Shown in pieces: positions 45,264-57,300 of a DNA stretch of 64,000 nt. A model generated the notes under the pieces. The model saw only the letters and a list, made by a program, of their open reading frames with translations, was not told where the DNA came from and did not search any database. Made by a program: the position numbers and the translations under genes. The stretch's first letter is position 1, and each line of letters starts with the position of its first letter. The DNA is from Tribonema minus (taxonomy: Eukaryota; Sar; Xanthophyceae; Tribonematales; Tribonemataceae), in NCBI GenBank assembly GCA_017506865.1, contig JAFCMP010000530.1, forward strand, positions 310,001-374,000, in the 5' to 3' direction.

Positions 45264-47055
45264 CTTCAACTTGACTTTGGGAGGGTCGCAAGCAGGCGCG
45301 CGGCCATGAGTCAGCAGAGACTGCACGTAATAACGCGCCAAGGCGCGAGGTGGCAGACAGGACCCGCAAACATGGGAACACGCGTGTGCGCTTTCAGCGC
45401 ATCGCATCGGTGCTTGAGGGAGCTGGCGGTAGATGTCACTTTCTGCATGAGCGAATGAGGTACATGAGGAGGTGCGGAGGGGCTGACTGCCATACAGTAT
45501 GACAGATGGCTTTGAGAGGGGTGGATGCTTGTGAACACCATATACGCTCGACGGCTGGCCAGAGTGTAGACCAGAGATGGCGTGCTCTTGTTGCACATGA
45601 TCGGCTCTGCAGCCCTGGCTATGTAGGCAGTACCATTGCCCCCTGGATTATACATGTCAGTAGCATAGATTTATAGCTTTGTGAGAATGGCCTACCGCAT
45701 TTGTGCAGTGGGGCTCCTTTTGTGTGCATTTCGAAACGCAGCAGGTTCTTGTTCATGTACCATATCACGCGGTGGCGACCAAGTTCATACCTCATGCAGG
45801 CATGCCGTGCAACAACTCCTGAGCAGTTGGGTGTGCAAAACTCTGCAGCCCCACCAATATACCATTGTACATGCCACGGCAAACTGTGTTTGACGCGATT
45901 TCAGAGACTATTTTGTGATCACTAATGCCTTCGTCATGCCATTTGCATACTGTTCGAGATTGTATGGTGATATGTACTGTTATTTGCGCGCTCATCATTG
46001 TTGGCTTGTTCAGGAAAGACCTTCGCAAGGATTGCGAGAAGCTGAAGTCTTGGATGGTGTTGAGCATGTACCTAAGGCCAAACTGACAACGCTGCATCAA
46101 CTTTCGATGGGACTTCCGCACGTACATTGCTATGACTGGTGTGCTCCCAATCATCATCACAGCTGGCATGCATACATGGCATTTTGTGGCTGCAGAAGCT
46201 GCCATCGCCACTGCGGCACAGTAAACGAGGTTTTCTCACACACTGTGGCCTGCATAACATTGCTGCCTGTGGTGGGATGCTGAGTCAAGTGGTGGTGACG
46301 CAGGCCGATCTGGCCATTCATTGCACCTGTTCACGAGCATCAGCAACACATGTGTGCAAACTTTGTTCTGGCAGTCTCATCATATGCAATCATCATGAGT
46401 CTTGTGTGACTGATGCTGCCAGTCAGTTTTGGGAACAAATTTGAACAAATTTGCACTTTTGATACCAAAGGAGTCACAGCAAACAACAAGCCTTGTGTAA
46501 TGCTCAACAAACAAGTGTGTTGCTGCACTATACCTCATGGTCACACTGTGCCTTCAAAAATGGGCAGTGCTTGCAAGTTGCTGAATGCAACTGTATGAGG
46601 TGTGTAGTACAGACATGTTCCACGAATACGCCATGGTGCATACCATGTGCCACAAAGGTGTATTTATGCCCTCAACATTGGCATCCTAGGGACACATCCA
46701 AGGGACAGACAGCACTCGCAGCGCAGACCGATGTCAGACCAACCAACCAGCTCAAGCGAGCAGTGCGTAGAATTGGCAGACGTGAGAACACACACGCCAT
46801 CACAATCACACCATTTGCTGTACCAAATGTCAATATGACGCAGGTCAACCATACGATCGAAGAGGGATACACACACGATACTGCTCCTGGACACCACCCT
46901 TACAAGTGTGCACTTGATTGAAGACCTTGCAAGCCAGTTGCCCCACCCGTAGGCTGGCATTGTGCATCGCCGCACCGCACAGCGGCACAGACGCAGCCCA
47001 CAGCAGCTCCATCGCCTGCAAGAACAATGATAATCAGGCTCCGAACAGCGCAGGG
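45264..47055. other. intergenic region between convergent genes
   Basis: This stretch is AT-richer than its surroundings. Besides the cysteine-rich open frame at 46493-46921, a broken frame near 46015-46215 reads INFRWDFRTYIAMTGVLPII in a membrane-like context and is interrupted by a TGA. I see no intact gene. Confidence 0.45.
46493..46921 (+). pseudogene. cysteine-rich open frame, possibly the C-terminus of a decayed piggyBac-like transposase
   Basis: The frame has no stop for 142 codons but lacks a convincing start; the first ATG is near 46597. It encodes a Cys/His pattern, CMRC-x11-C-IP-C-x5-C-x2-H-x-H, close to the zinc-ribbon tail of piggyBac transposases, followed by a basic stretch. 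Base composition is AT-richer than the neighbouring exons. No DDD catalytic core, terminal inverted repeats or TTAA duplications were found. It could equally be an unrelated or spurious frame. Confidence 0.25.
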
Positions 47056-50000
47056 CTACGGGGCGTACGCGGAGCTCGTCGTCACAGTGTCCGTCGCGCT
47101 CGTGCCGCTCGGCGGCAGCGGCAGCGCCGGCACCACCGGCGCGTCCGGCAGCGCCGCCGCGGGCGCGGTTGTCGCCACCGGCACCCCGACAGGCGTCGCC
47201 ACGGTCGGCAGCGCCGCGACGGGCGCCGCCGTCGCCGCCGGCACGGCCGGCACTGGCACGGCCGGCACTGGCACTGCGGGCACCGGCACTGCCGGCACGG
47301 TCGCAGCGGGCTGTGTGGCGGCAGGCAGCGTCGCGGCCGGCGGCGCGTCCGGCAGCACCGGGAACGGCGGCAGTGCGGGCGGCGCAGCCGGCTGCGTCGC
47401 CACCGGCGCCGCCGCCGCGCCCCCCGCGCTCGCGGCGCTGCTTCCCCCCGGCCCCTGCCCCGCGGTGGAGACGCCCGACGCGGCGCCGCCGGCGCCGCTG
47501 GCGCTGCCTGCGCCTTGGCCATTGGCAACGCCGGATGCAGCGGAGCCCGCGCCACCGGTCGCAACGGCGGTGGCGCCGCCGCCGGCGGTGGCCGTCGCTG
47601 CGCCGCCGGCGCCCGAGGCGGCGGTGGCGGTGGACGCGCCGCCGCCCGTGGTCGCTGTCCCCGTGCCTGCATCCGAAGGTGGCATTGGTCACAATGAGTT
47701 TGCGCAGCGAGCGGTGGCGGATGTTGCGAGCAGGAGCGCAGCAGCTCTGTGAAGTGCGGGGGTGGTGGACTGTGTGTGCTGTGAGGGCGGGGGCGGTAGC
47801 GGCTGCGCCTCCTGGATGGCGAGCGGACCACGCGACGCATGTCGCTGCTGCCAGTCAGCACGGGGCTGCAGCGCCTGAGGCGCTGCACCAGCAAACAGGC
47901 AGCGGCCTTGCGGTGCTTAAGCATACGAGCATCATATGAGTGGAACAAAGTGGTATCTAGTGAACGGCCGCTTTTGGCAGCTACCAAGAGATGGAATGCT
48001 GCAGGTGAAGTAGCCAGTAGAAATCGTGAACAAACTGTGCAGTGTGAATGATTGACGTTGTTCTGCAACATCTGTGGTGTGACGATGCCAACGTGCTGTT
48101 CCACAGAGCAGCAGCTGTCACAACGGTTGCCAAAGCAGTGCTCGAACGGAATCGTATGCGTATGACTGTCGAAACCAAGAGATGAACGGTGGCGCCATTT
48201 TTTACCCGCCATGGCCGCCACGACGAAGCGTGCGTCGCAGCTGTGCACTCGCGATCTGCCACTGCGGTCTTGGTGCCATCATTCGGCCTTAATTTTACAT
48301 GAGGTTTCCCACAGCTATTGCGCATTGCCATGCTGAGGGTCCTGGCAGAACCAGCGGCCGCAAGACTGGGCCCAGCAGCCTCTATGTAAGTAGCGTGCCC
48401 GCCTGCCTGCCCACGCAATGATACCACTACAGGCGGCTTAGCTGCCCCCCCACACACCCCCTCCCCCTCGAGGGGGTGAAGATCACTGAGGGGCGAGTCT
48501 CTGTCTAAACCTGCTCTCATACAGCCATGTGCTCACCTGACCCCGCTGCCGCCGTTGCGCTGCCGCCGTTATTGTATATCACCACCGGCGGCTGTGCCAC
48601 GGGCACCTGCGGATACGGATACTGGGGATACTGCGCGGGGTACTGCGCAGGGGGGTACGGTGGGTATGCTGGGTACTGCGCAGGCGCACCGGGGTATGCA
48701 TACCCTGGGTAGCCATATCCTGGAGGATAGTAGGCCCCCGGCCGCCGCTGCAGGAGAGTGCGCACAAGCATAAGGCCAGGTTAAATGAAGGTGCTTCCGA
48801 GACTGATCCAGACAAGTGGAGTATATGCTCGGGCTGTTGAAGCAGGCGATCAGTGTTGGGGTAGCTTAACTTGCAGGTGCAATTGGGCTGTGAGCACGTC
48901 AGCAAGAAATTTTCACCAAAATTGTCATATACCCTGAAGTACGCGTACTTCAACAGCATTAATGGGTGCTACTTGTAAACACTGCAGTTTTTGAACTCCA
49001 CTTTAATATAATATATACAGGAGCACATCGCTGACACTGTGACATCTCACGCGTCTGTGCAGTACCAATACGCACAACGTCATTGCTTGACTGCGCTTCA
49101 CACACATGACGCCATGAGCCGTGGGATTTACAATCTGATCTGCATCGCGTTAATCTCCACTGTGTGAACACTGTATCAGGACCTCCAATTGACTAACAGG
49201 GGGCTGGCTGCGGCAAGACGCGGTTGCCAGCTTGTCAAGTCAGCGATTAGCAAACATGACCACTTCGAAGTGCTTCTATCAGATGATAAGCCTGGCTATG
49301 CGTGAACACCCACAGAGCGTGTGAACCCCAACCAAATGAAGTTGTGCTCGATTGCGGTGTGCCGTGCTGCGCTATTAATGACGTGGTTGTGGTGGGGCGC
49401 TCGATGCCTGTCAGCGCGTCGACGCCACTGGAGGCACGGGTACGCAGAAAAAAGTGTGTCTGCTGAAACGCCGGACGCAATGGGGTGCTCAGCGCTCAAC
49501 GCCTGCCAGCGCATCGATGCCACTGGGCGCACGATTGCACAGGGGGAATTGTGTCTGATGAAAACGCCGGCAGCGTACTGCTCTCAGCACTGCCCTGCTG
49601 ACAAGGTGTAATGGGCAAGAAGGGTCCCTTGTCGACCCGGCAGGGGTGCTGCAGCGTTGATGGTTATGGCGTGCCAAGCCACACCTTGTCAGCCGAACAG
49701 CATGTGAATTCAACCAAAAGAAGTTGTGCTCAAGCCAAGTCTTCGCTACTTTGTCAAGTGGCAACGACGACGTGGGAGCACGACGCAGCAGCACGCCTGT
49801 TCTCACATTGTTTTGTGGCTCAAGGGACGGTCCCCTTTGAGTAAGGCCTAGCCTTGCTTGCAGCCGTGTAGTGTACCCTGATGGTATGTTGGCATTTGCC
49901 TAGCGCTCGGTCGCAGACGAGCGGCCGCGACCTCGTGCATGTCATCAGCATGGCTGCCGAGATACGGCAGGATGCTGTTTGAAAGTACTTTTGTCACTGC

Positions 50001-50497
50001 TTTGCGGCGTGACATCTCATGAGGTACGTAAGGCCAACTCCCAGCCTTCATTCACTAAGTTAACCTTCTGTTCTGCCGAGTGCACCAATATGCTGTGCTC
50101 TTACATCTCCAGGTGCAGCGGGGCCGCCCGAAGCTGGAGGCGCATCTGTTGAAACAGGCTCCTCAGTTGATGCAGGTTCGCTTGTTGATGCTGGCTCCGA
50201 CGTTGCTGGGTCGTCGCCCTCGCCATCGCGCGTTGAGTCCGCCGATGCTGTCAGCCGCCGCCTCCGCTGAGGCCAGCGATCACTCCTCCGCCCCCCGGGT
50301 CGTTCCTGTGCGTAGTCGCCTAACAGCGCGGATGTCTCAAGAATGGCTCGAAGTCTGCTTTTGCAGTCGGCAGCAGCATCAGCGCTGTCGGCGGCACCCA
50401 CATGGCGCCCTCTGAGATGCCGCGCACAGGCACTGCCTATGTGAGCCCACACCAATATCGTGAGCAGGTTATGCCGCCAGCCTAGCGGTATCGGCAT
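47056..50497 (-). CDS. secreted Pro/Tyr/Ala-rich protein with RHLR motif after the signal peptide
   Basis: Three exons in phase on the - strand: 50105-50497, 48537-48747 and 47056-47666, about 404 residues. Exon 1 starts with a signal peptide (MPIPLGWRHNLLTILVWAHI) followed by GSACARHLRGRHVG, a basic cluster (RRRRLTA) and an acidic Ser/Thr-rich stretch (DPATSEPASTSEPASTEEP). Exon 2 is Tyr/Pro-rich (AYYPPGYGYPGYAYPGAPAQ). Exon 3 is Ala/Gly/Thr-rich with tandem VPAVP units and stops with SSAYAP. The composition suggests an extracellular matrix, wall or scale protein. The signal peptide plus RHLR layout matches the protein encoded at 34880-36133. The first intron (1.36 kb) is long and could hide another exon. 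A possible further 3' exon (MELLWAASVPLCGAAMHNAS, about 46930-47020) follows a good acceptor and might replace the present stop. Confidence 0.5.
49318..49760. repeat. degenerate tandem repeat of about 110 bp in intron 1 of the secreted-protein gene
   Basis: Segments such as CAGCGCGTCGACGCCACTGG (from about 49410) and CAGCGCATCGATGCCACTGG (from about 49508) belong to two imperfect copies. A neighbouring motif, AACCAAATGAAGTTGTGCTC, recurs with changes near 49710. No coding signal is attached. Confidence 0.6.
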
Positions 50498-51016
50498 GCC
50501 ACCATTCAGCCAGCTGCAATAGGTGCTGCACATCTGGCTGGACACACGGTCGGCATTGCTGCTCAGCAGCGAGGCTCCAGCAGCAACAGCGAGCGGACCT
50601 CATGTCGAAACTGGGCCTGTCCTCGTTGCTGCCAGGTGCACGCTTGAGTGAGTGCAGGCGCTGTCAGGCACCAGATGAGAGAGAACGTGCTGCAGTAGAT
50701 ACAGAGTATCACGATGATCGGCAGCACGCACGAGCACACACACCAGAACAAAAAACTGGAATGATCAACTTCAACATCATTCCTGGGGACTGTTCCGTGT
50801 TGAAGTGCAGGTTCTACTTGCACACACAGCTGGTGCAACAGACGGCGAGACTAGAGACGCCCCTGTGTCTCATTATTCTGACGCTCTTCAACAGCCGGCG
50901 AGCAGCACCAGTGTCACTCGAGCTCTCAGCTGAATTGAGAGAGTTTGAATACTGCAGCCAGCGGGCACTCAAAGCGCTACTCGTGCCTCTAGTCTGCCTT
51001 AACTTACTTAGTGAGT
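50498..51016. promoter_or_regulatory. divergent promoter region (secreted protein - / ESCRT-III subunit +)
   Basis: These 519 bases lie between two divergent start codons. No TATA box or other core element is evident by eye. Confidence 0.45.
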
Positions 51017-53473
51017 ATGTTTAAAGCCAAGCCGGATCCAAAGGAGGTAGCACGGTCTGCAAAGCGGCAAGTACGACAGGGCGAGAGAGATGTGGAGAGG
51101 GAATTGCGCAATCTGGACCGAGTGGAAAAACAACTCATCATAGACATCAAGAAGACAGCGCGCAAACCGGGAGGAGAGAAGGCGACGCGAAATCTAGCAG
51201 GGCAACTGGTGGGCCTGCGCAAGCAAAGAGATAAACTTTACACCATGAAGGTAAGCGCCAGCAACTTAGAAGGCCCTTGGTTTACTCGTCTACATGCGCT
51301 GTACTCAGATCATGTAACCCTTGCTTCCTGTGCAGCTTTTGTTGGTTGATTGTGTACATCGAGCGTTGCAGAGGATGCGCGTGGCACCTGCTGCGCCTTC
51401 ATCAAGACGGCTCACCAACAAGAGTCTTGCAACAACACAACTGAAGCCCGCCCAGTTGACCCTACACTCCCTACATTGCTGTAGCAATTTGTTTAAGCTT
51501 GTTCCATGCCATAGATGCATCTGTCATGGGCCGTTGCTTACAACAGAGCTCTACAGATGCTTGCGCAATGGCTGCAGCGCCGCAGCTGACTACGACGCCG
51601 CCCCGGCCTGGCGAGGATGAGGGGCAGTGTTCTGCATTGCTTTCTAAGCACGTGGCCGCTGTGATTCTCATTTTCCCTGTAGCGTGTTTTGGCTATTGCC
51701 AGCAGTCTGCTGTGACAGTGCCGGCTACCAGAGCACTGTACTCGCGCGGCACCGGCGACTGACGCTGCGATACGCCAGCGACGCTGCATGCTATACGAAC
51801 ACACCGCGCGCGCTGCCATATGCGTCTCGTTCGTGCAGCAGGACCTTCCTTGCATCATCGCTCCGCAGTCGCCCACACTGACGGCCGGCACCCAGACAGC
51901 CGCAACCGCGCGGCACGCGGCTGCGTCAGACGCTGCGGGGCACACCGCACTCTGGTACTCATGCTCTCGGCAGTGGTTGCCAAAACGTGAGCGACGCGCA
52001 TGCAGCCCCCGCGCGCCGCCCCCAGCTCACGCGCTGCGCACCCCCTCCGCCGCCGCCGTCGCTATCTCGCGCGCGCGCGCGCGCACCGCCTCCGCAGTCC
52101 ACCATCACGGCGGTCGGCTACCAGACGACGGCGATCGCTGGGCAGGCGGCGATGGCGGGCGTCATGGGCAGCGTGACGGGCGCCATGAAGGACGTCAACG
52201 CGCAGCTCAGCCCGCAGGAGATGGCGGCGGTGCTGCAGCAGTTCGCGCTGCAGAGCGAGACGATGGGCATGCGCGAGGAGCTCATGGACGACGCGCTGAC
52301 GGACGCGTTCGACGGCGACGGCGTCGAGGCAGAGACGGACGCCATCGTCGACCAAGTGCTCACGGAGGTGAGGGCGCGCGGTGCGATGTGTCGTGTGCGC
52401 TCTCTCCTGCCATGTGTGATGGCCCTTGTCCGCCTGGTGCGCGTGTACACTCTGAGGTATCTGTAGGTTATAGGTACTTAATACTCCCGTGTCATGGCCC
52501 TCATTTGGCTGAGACCAGTACACTGCTGCGCGGGGTGGCGCCGAGCAAGCACTGCAGTTCCCGCGATGAGAACAGCATCGTGGTGCGGCAGGGGGCTGTG
52601 TGCCACGAGAGCACTGTTGTTCCCGGGACAGATTGCAATGCGCTCTCTCGGTAGCCTCGCGCCTGATGCATCAGAAAAGGCCCACAACCCTCCCTCAGGT
52701 TGTGAGCGCGCGAGGGCCCATCGCCTGCGGTGGCGAGCGGCTTCAGGTCTTTGCGCGCGGTGAGGTGGCTCGTATTTAGCTGTCATGCGTGTTGCAGAGT
52801 GGGTGGCGCGCCCAATTCGACGTTTACACAGCATGAGAGTCGAGACGACGCCGCCCTCGCCTCGTGCACGTGAGCTTGCGGTCGCACGCTGCACGTGTCG
52901 CTTCTGTGCCGCGTCCGCAATTACGCAAGGCGCATGTTGAGTAGCCACAGCGATCACGGAACAAGTCCGCACTGTCCTGCGTGTGTGTCTCGGCACAAGC
53001 CCATGCGCGTGGGGTCGGCACATGTGCTGCGCGAGATGGGGCGAACCGCATCTGCGTGAGCATGTGCACGCCGTCAGCGTCTGTCGCGGTCGCGAATGGG
53101 TATATCAGGCGTTGCGCGCTGCAAACGCGTACGCTGTCATCAGCTGCTGTCATGCTCGCCGCTGCCGCCGAATCCTGACATCCGTGCTTTGATTGCTAGT
53201 GCATACTTCAAGAACGGAATGAACACACATGACCTCCAGCGCTGCGCTCCCCGCGCCGTGGACAGCTGCTGCGCGCCTGCTGCTTGCCAACTTCTCCAGT
53301 TGACATCATCGCGCTCTCGCCCGCCGCTGCGCTCGCAGATCGGCCTGGACATGACGTCCAAGATGGCGGACGCGCCAACGGGCAAGCCCGCCGCCGGTCA
53401 GCAGCTCGCGCAGGACGACAGCATGCTCGACCAGCGCGCAGAAGAGCTGCTCAAGCAGCTGCAGGCGTTATGA
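51017..53473 (+). CDS. CHMP2B: CHMP2B/Vps2-like ESCRT-III subunit (SNF7 family)
   Basis: Three exons in phase: 51017-51250, 52098-52367 and 53339-53473, giving 212 residues, the normal size for the family. The basic N-terminal helix reads MFKAKPDPKEVARSAKRQVR, followed by the long helix (LDRVEKQLIIDIKKTARKPG and LAGQLVGLRKQRDKLYTMK). Exon 2 carries the core helices (YQTTAIAGQAAMAGVMGSVT) and the acidic region EELMDDALTDAFDGDG, then EAETDAIVDQVLTE. The order and the segment IGLDMTSKMADAP match CHMP2B more than CHMP2A. The C-terminus DQRAEELLKQLQAL is a MIM-type helix expected to bind the MIT domain of Vps4. The protein should polymerise on endosomal and other membranes during budding and scission. 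The ATG at 51017 is the first in frame. A G tract follows the stop at about 53515-53532. Confidence 0.93.
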
Positions 53474-54386
53474 CCATGCGCGCGAGAACTTGAAGCGGCG
53501 ATGACGGAACTGCTTGGGGGGGGGGGGGGGGGGGCTCCCCATGTGCATATACATGAAGTCGGGCACCTGTTGTACTGGGAGCAGCGCCTGCCTGGTCTCT
53601 ACGTGTCTTCGCTTGCAGCATCGGTGCCTTTTCGCTCTCGCCTCACGTGCTTCTCTGCCAGCCTGAGAGTCTGCTCCTTTTGGCGCTGCCGGGCGGACTC
53701 AGTGACTCTACACACGCTCCATGCAGCGCCAACTTAAAGTCTTCAACTTGAAGTTCTTGGGCAGGTAACATATTCTGCTATCTGTAACATACTGCTTTTT
53801 TTTGTGATCATGTGAGAACAAATGTTTGCATTTTGTCAATACACTAACAGATATACTTGAAGTATGTAGACAATTGATGCGCTCTCAGCTCCAGCCAAGT
53901 CCACGACACAGCAAACAGACGTAAGTTTTGCTATCACATGCTTCCCTATAGATAGAGTTGAACTACTGTATCTTGAGTTGCCATGTGTTTGAGTTGGGTT
54001 GTCCATACGTTTATTTTATGCCAGATTGCATTTTCCGAACTTGCAGTGGCATAGAGCTCGCTACTCGCCACGGGTTCATGCGTGAAGATCACAGCGCGCT
54101 TTTCGATGAGGCAGCCAAGCTGGGACTGAGGCGCTGTGCGGCTGTGCGGCTGCTGTGTATGCTAGTGGCGCAGCGACCCGCACTAGGGCCTCAGATCGAG
54201 CACGGCGATTCGTCTGAAAGCTTCAAGGATCTGTGAGCGCGTCTTGACGCGCATCCCATGTAGACATTGCTGACAGGAACGGCGGGTACTGACAGGGCGA
54301 CATCTCATAGCTCCGCTACAGCTGCCTGGTGTTGCTTTCGCGCAACTCCTAAGGATCCGGAATCCAGAACACCTTTTTTTTTCGCA
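53474..54386. other. intergenic region between two + strand genes
   Basis: AT-rich and without supported exons. It contains two short inverted repeats of the ACTTGAAGT family, CTTCAA-C-TTGAAG at 53741-53753 and ATACTT-G-AAGTAT at 53853-53865, and a T tract just before the next start codon. It should hold the promoter of the zinc-cluster gene. Confidence 0.45.
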
Positions 54387-57300
54387 ATGCATTCTGGCGT
54401 GGCTACGAGACGCAAGCCCCGCAAGGTGAGGCTGCACAATGCCACCCTATCATCATGGCGCAAGCATGCATACTCCTTGCGGCACATGCCAGTTTTCGAG
54501 TACAAGTGCCCGCGCACAGACTAGACTTCTAAAAACCTGCCTCATCAAGTTCATCAAGTTCGCTCCTCGATGGGGCTCGCCATTTACAGCCAGGTGATGG
54601 GAGGGCTACTTCAGGATGCGTGCATGTTCACTGGCTTACGAGAAGGATGGTGAATGTAATTTCACAAAAGGAGAGCTTTTGCGTCAAGAGCGGGATTCCA
54701 CGTTCCCACCCACACTACAGAAGCAACATAGTGACTATATCATTGTCGCCATCTGGGCATCTCAAAGCAGCAGTGCCTTTTGTTGCAGTCCGAGATGGAC
54801 GTAATATCGGGTCACGCTACTTCAACTGTTGGCAGGTGCGCAGTGCCAAGTTCAACCAGGCGACACAGAGTGCACACATGTAACAATTTGAAGGCAGTTG
54901 CTGACGGCTTTCACATGTGGGTTGCAGGCACGCACTGCCTGCGACGAGTGCGTGGCACGCAAGCGGCGGTGCGATGGCGACGGCCCAGGCTTCAAGCCCT
55001 GCACCCAGTGTGAGTGCTGCACTGGTGGCTGAGGGAGTGCTCACCTGCCTTGTGGCGCATGCCACCTGCCCCCGCAGTGTGGCATGCTCAGCGTCGACCA
55101 TGTCCGCACATTCAATCTCGCATGATCCAGCTCTGAGGTGTGATTGCAGCAGCAGAGTGCACCTGCATCATGCAGCGGTCAAGGGGCAAGGGATGACCAT
55201 CACAAGTCCATCTCACCCTTGGTGCACGCCAGTTGCTCAAGTCGCAGTGCCGCGAGGCGATGCGGAAAGGGAGCATGACACTCGGACAGCGACGTTGTAG
55301 ACCCGCTCTCTTTACAGCCAGCGCACTGAATGGCCCGCATGCCACAATCGCTATGTATCAGCATTCGCGCTTGTCCCAACTGTGTCTGCAGCGCGACTGG
55401 CGTTGAAATTGGGGCAGGGTCACGCTTGTGCACTTTCTCACCTGCTGCAACGCTGCAACCGCTCGCCCTGCCACTGCCGACTGTGTGTGCGCGTCTCGGT
55501 CGTGTCCGCGCAGGCGCCAAGGCATGCCGAAGATGCACCTACAGCAAGGTACGCGCCGCTTGAGCTGCCTGTGCAAATGCTGAACTGTCAGTGCAAGTGC
55601 TGAACTGTCAGTGCAAACTGCTGAACTGGAATGCGGCGGGCTCTGCGGAGCAGCAGCAGCGGCAGGGTCTGCGCGCGCAGCTCACCTCTGGCGCTCTGCT
55701 GTACGGTCCGCCACGCCCTAGCTCGCTAGCTCTTTTGAGACTGTGATGGCTTGAAATAGCAATACATTGGTGTCTCGCCCTCTGTTACTGCGCTTCAGGC
55801 ATGAAGAAGCGGCCATGGGCGCGTTTTCCACTGGCGTCGGGTGCGCTTGAGCTCGTCTCGCGCCGGGAAGCTCCGCGCGTCGCCGCTCGTCTGTCCTCAC
55901 AAGAGGCAACGCCTGCAGCCCGCGCACGCGTACTCTCACTTGCTGAGCCCGCAGCGACGGAATGCTCACACACCAGCACTCTTGTACGTACGTGGTCGCT
56001 GCTTCATCTCACGGGTCACAGCCGCTACACTTTTGCCTCGGGAGACGCACCCTCCCCCCCTGCGGCTGCGTGCCAACCTCACAACCTCCCTGACCGTCTG
56101 TGTACCCTGCGCATCCCCCCCCCCCCCCTGTCATGCCCATTCCGGACAGCAGATGCCCGCGGGCGCAGCGCACAGCGCCGCCGCCGCCGCCCCCGCCACC
56201 GAGGTCAATCACAGCAGCGGCCGGCACCACAAGCTTGCGCGCGCCGCCTCCGCTGCCGCGCCCCGCGCCGCGCCGCCGCCGCCGCCGCTGCGCGTCGAGC
56301 GTGTCCACATCTCGCGCTCGCCCGCGACGGGCCTCGGCCCCGGCGAGAACGCGTTCCTCACGGCGTACTGCGCCGCGTTCGGGCAGACGGCGCTGCTGCG
56401 CGAGTCCGACCTGCGCCTCGCCATCATCGACGTGCTGACGGGGCCGGCGGCGGCGTGGCAGCGCGCGCCGCCGGTGCCGCCGCTGCTCGCCGCCGACGGC
56501 AGCGGCGGCGGCGGCGGCGCGGGCGGCGAGCTCGCGCGCCTCGACAGCACCAGCAGCGTCGGCAGCGGCCTCGGCGGCGGCGGCGACAGCGACGCCGGCA
56601 GCTCCGGTCGCGCGCCGCCGAAGCGCGTGCGGCGCGGCAGCGGCGGCGGCGGCGGCGGCGGTGCCCGCGGCGACCGCCTCGGCAGCAGCAGCACCCGCAG
56701 CAGCGCGAGCTACAGCAGCAGCAGCGGCCACGGCAGCATGAGCAGCGGCAGCGGCAGCGGCGGCGGCAGCGGCGGGGATGAGATTGCGGCACTGGCGGAG
56801 GGCGTGAGACGGCTGCCGGTGGAGCGCCGCGCCAACGTGTGCATGCTGTGGAGCAGCATCGCTCAGGGCGCCATCATGCAGGTACGTAGGTACGCCCGCT
56901 CTCAGCAAGACGCGGCCGCGCCTCTGTGTGCGATACCGCCCCGCGTGTGGTGAACCCTAGGAGGGGCTCAACCCCTCTTAGGGTTAGGGCTAGGTTAGGG
57001 ATTAGGTGGTGGGGCGTGCGGCGCTGCGTCCGCTCCGTGTTCCGTGGCGCGGCGCGCGAGCTCGCTGCAATGTTTCACCCTGGCGGCCTGTGCGCGGAAG
57101 GACCATTTCTGACAAGCACCGTGCACACAGTGCGGCAACGTCAACATTGATGTTGCATGGTCGCAGCTGCGAACGGCGTGCATGCGCTCAACAGGCGCGC
57201 GTGGGCCGCCGAGACTCTAGCGGGTGCGACGTCTCACCCCCTTCCCCCTCCCGCCCTGCCCCCCCCCCCCCCCCCCCCCCCCCCCGCGCTCCCCCCTCAG

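Noticed and set aside
46664-47692. A 342-codon Arg/Gly-rich frame on the - strand
   Set aside because: It overlaps the Ala/Pro/Val-rich exon in another frame and has the composition typical of a shadow in GC-rich repeats.
55801-56781. A 326-codon Arg-rich frame on the + strand
   Set aside because: It is a frame-shifted shadow of the zinc-cluster gene exon at 56150-56881, which has phase-compatible neighbours.
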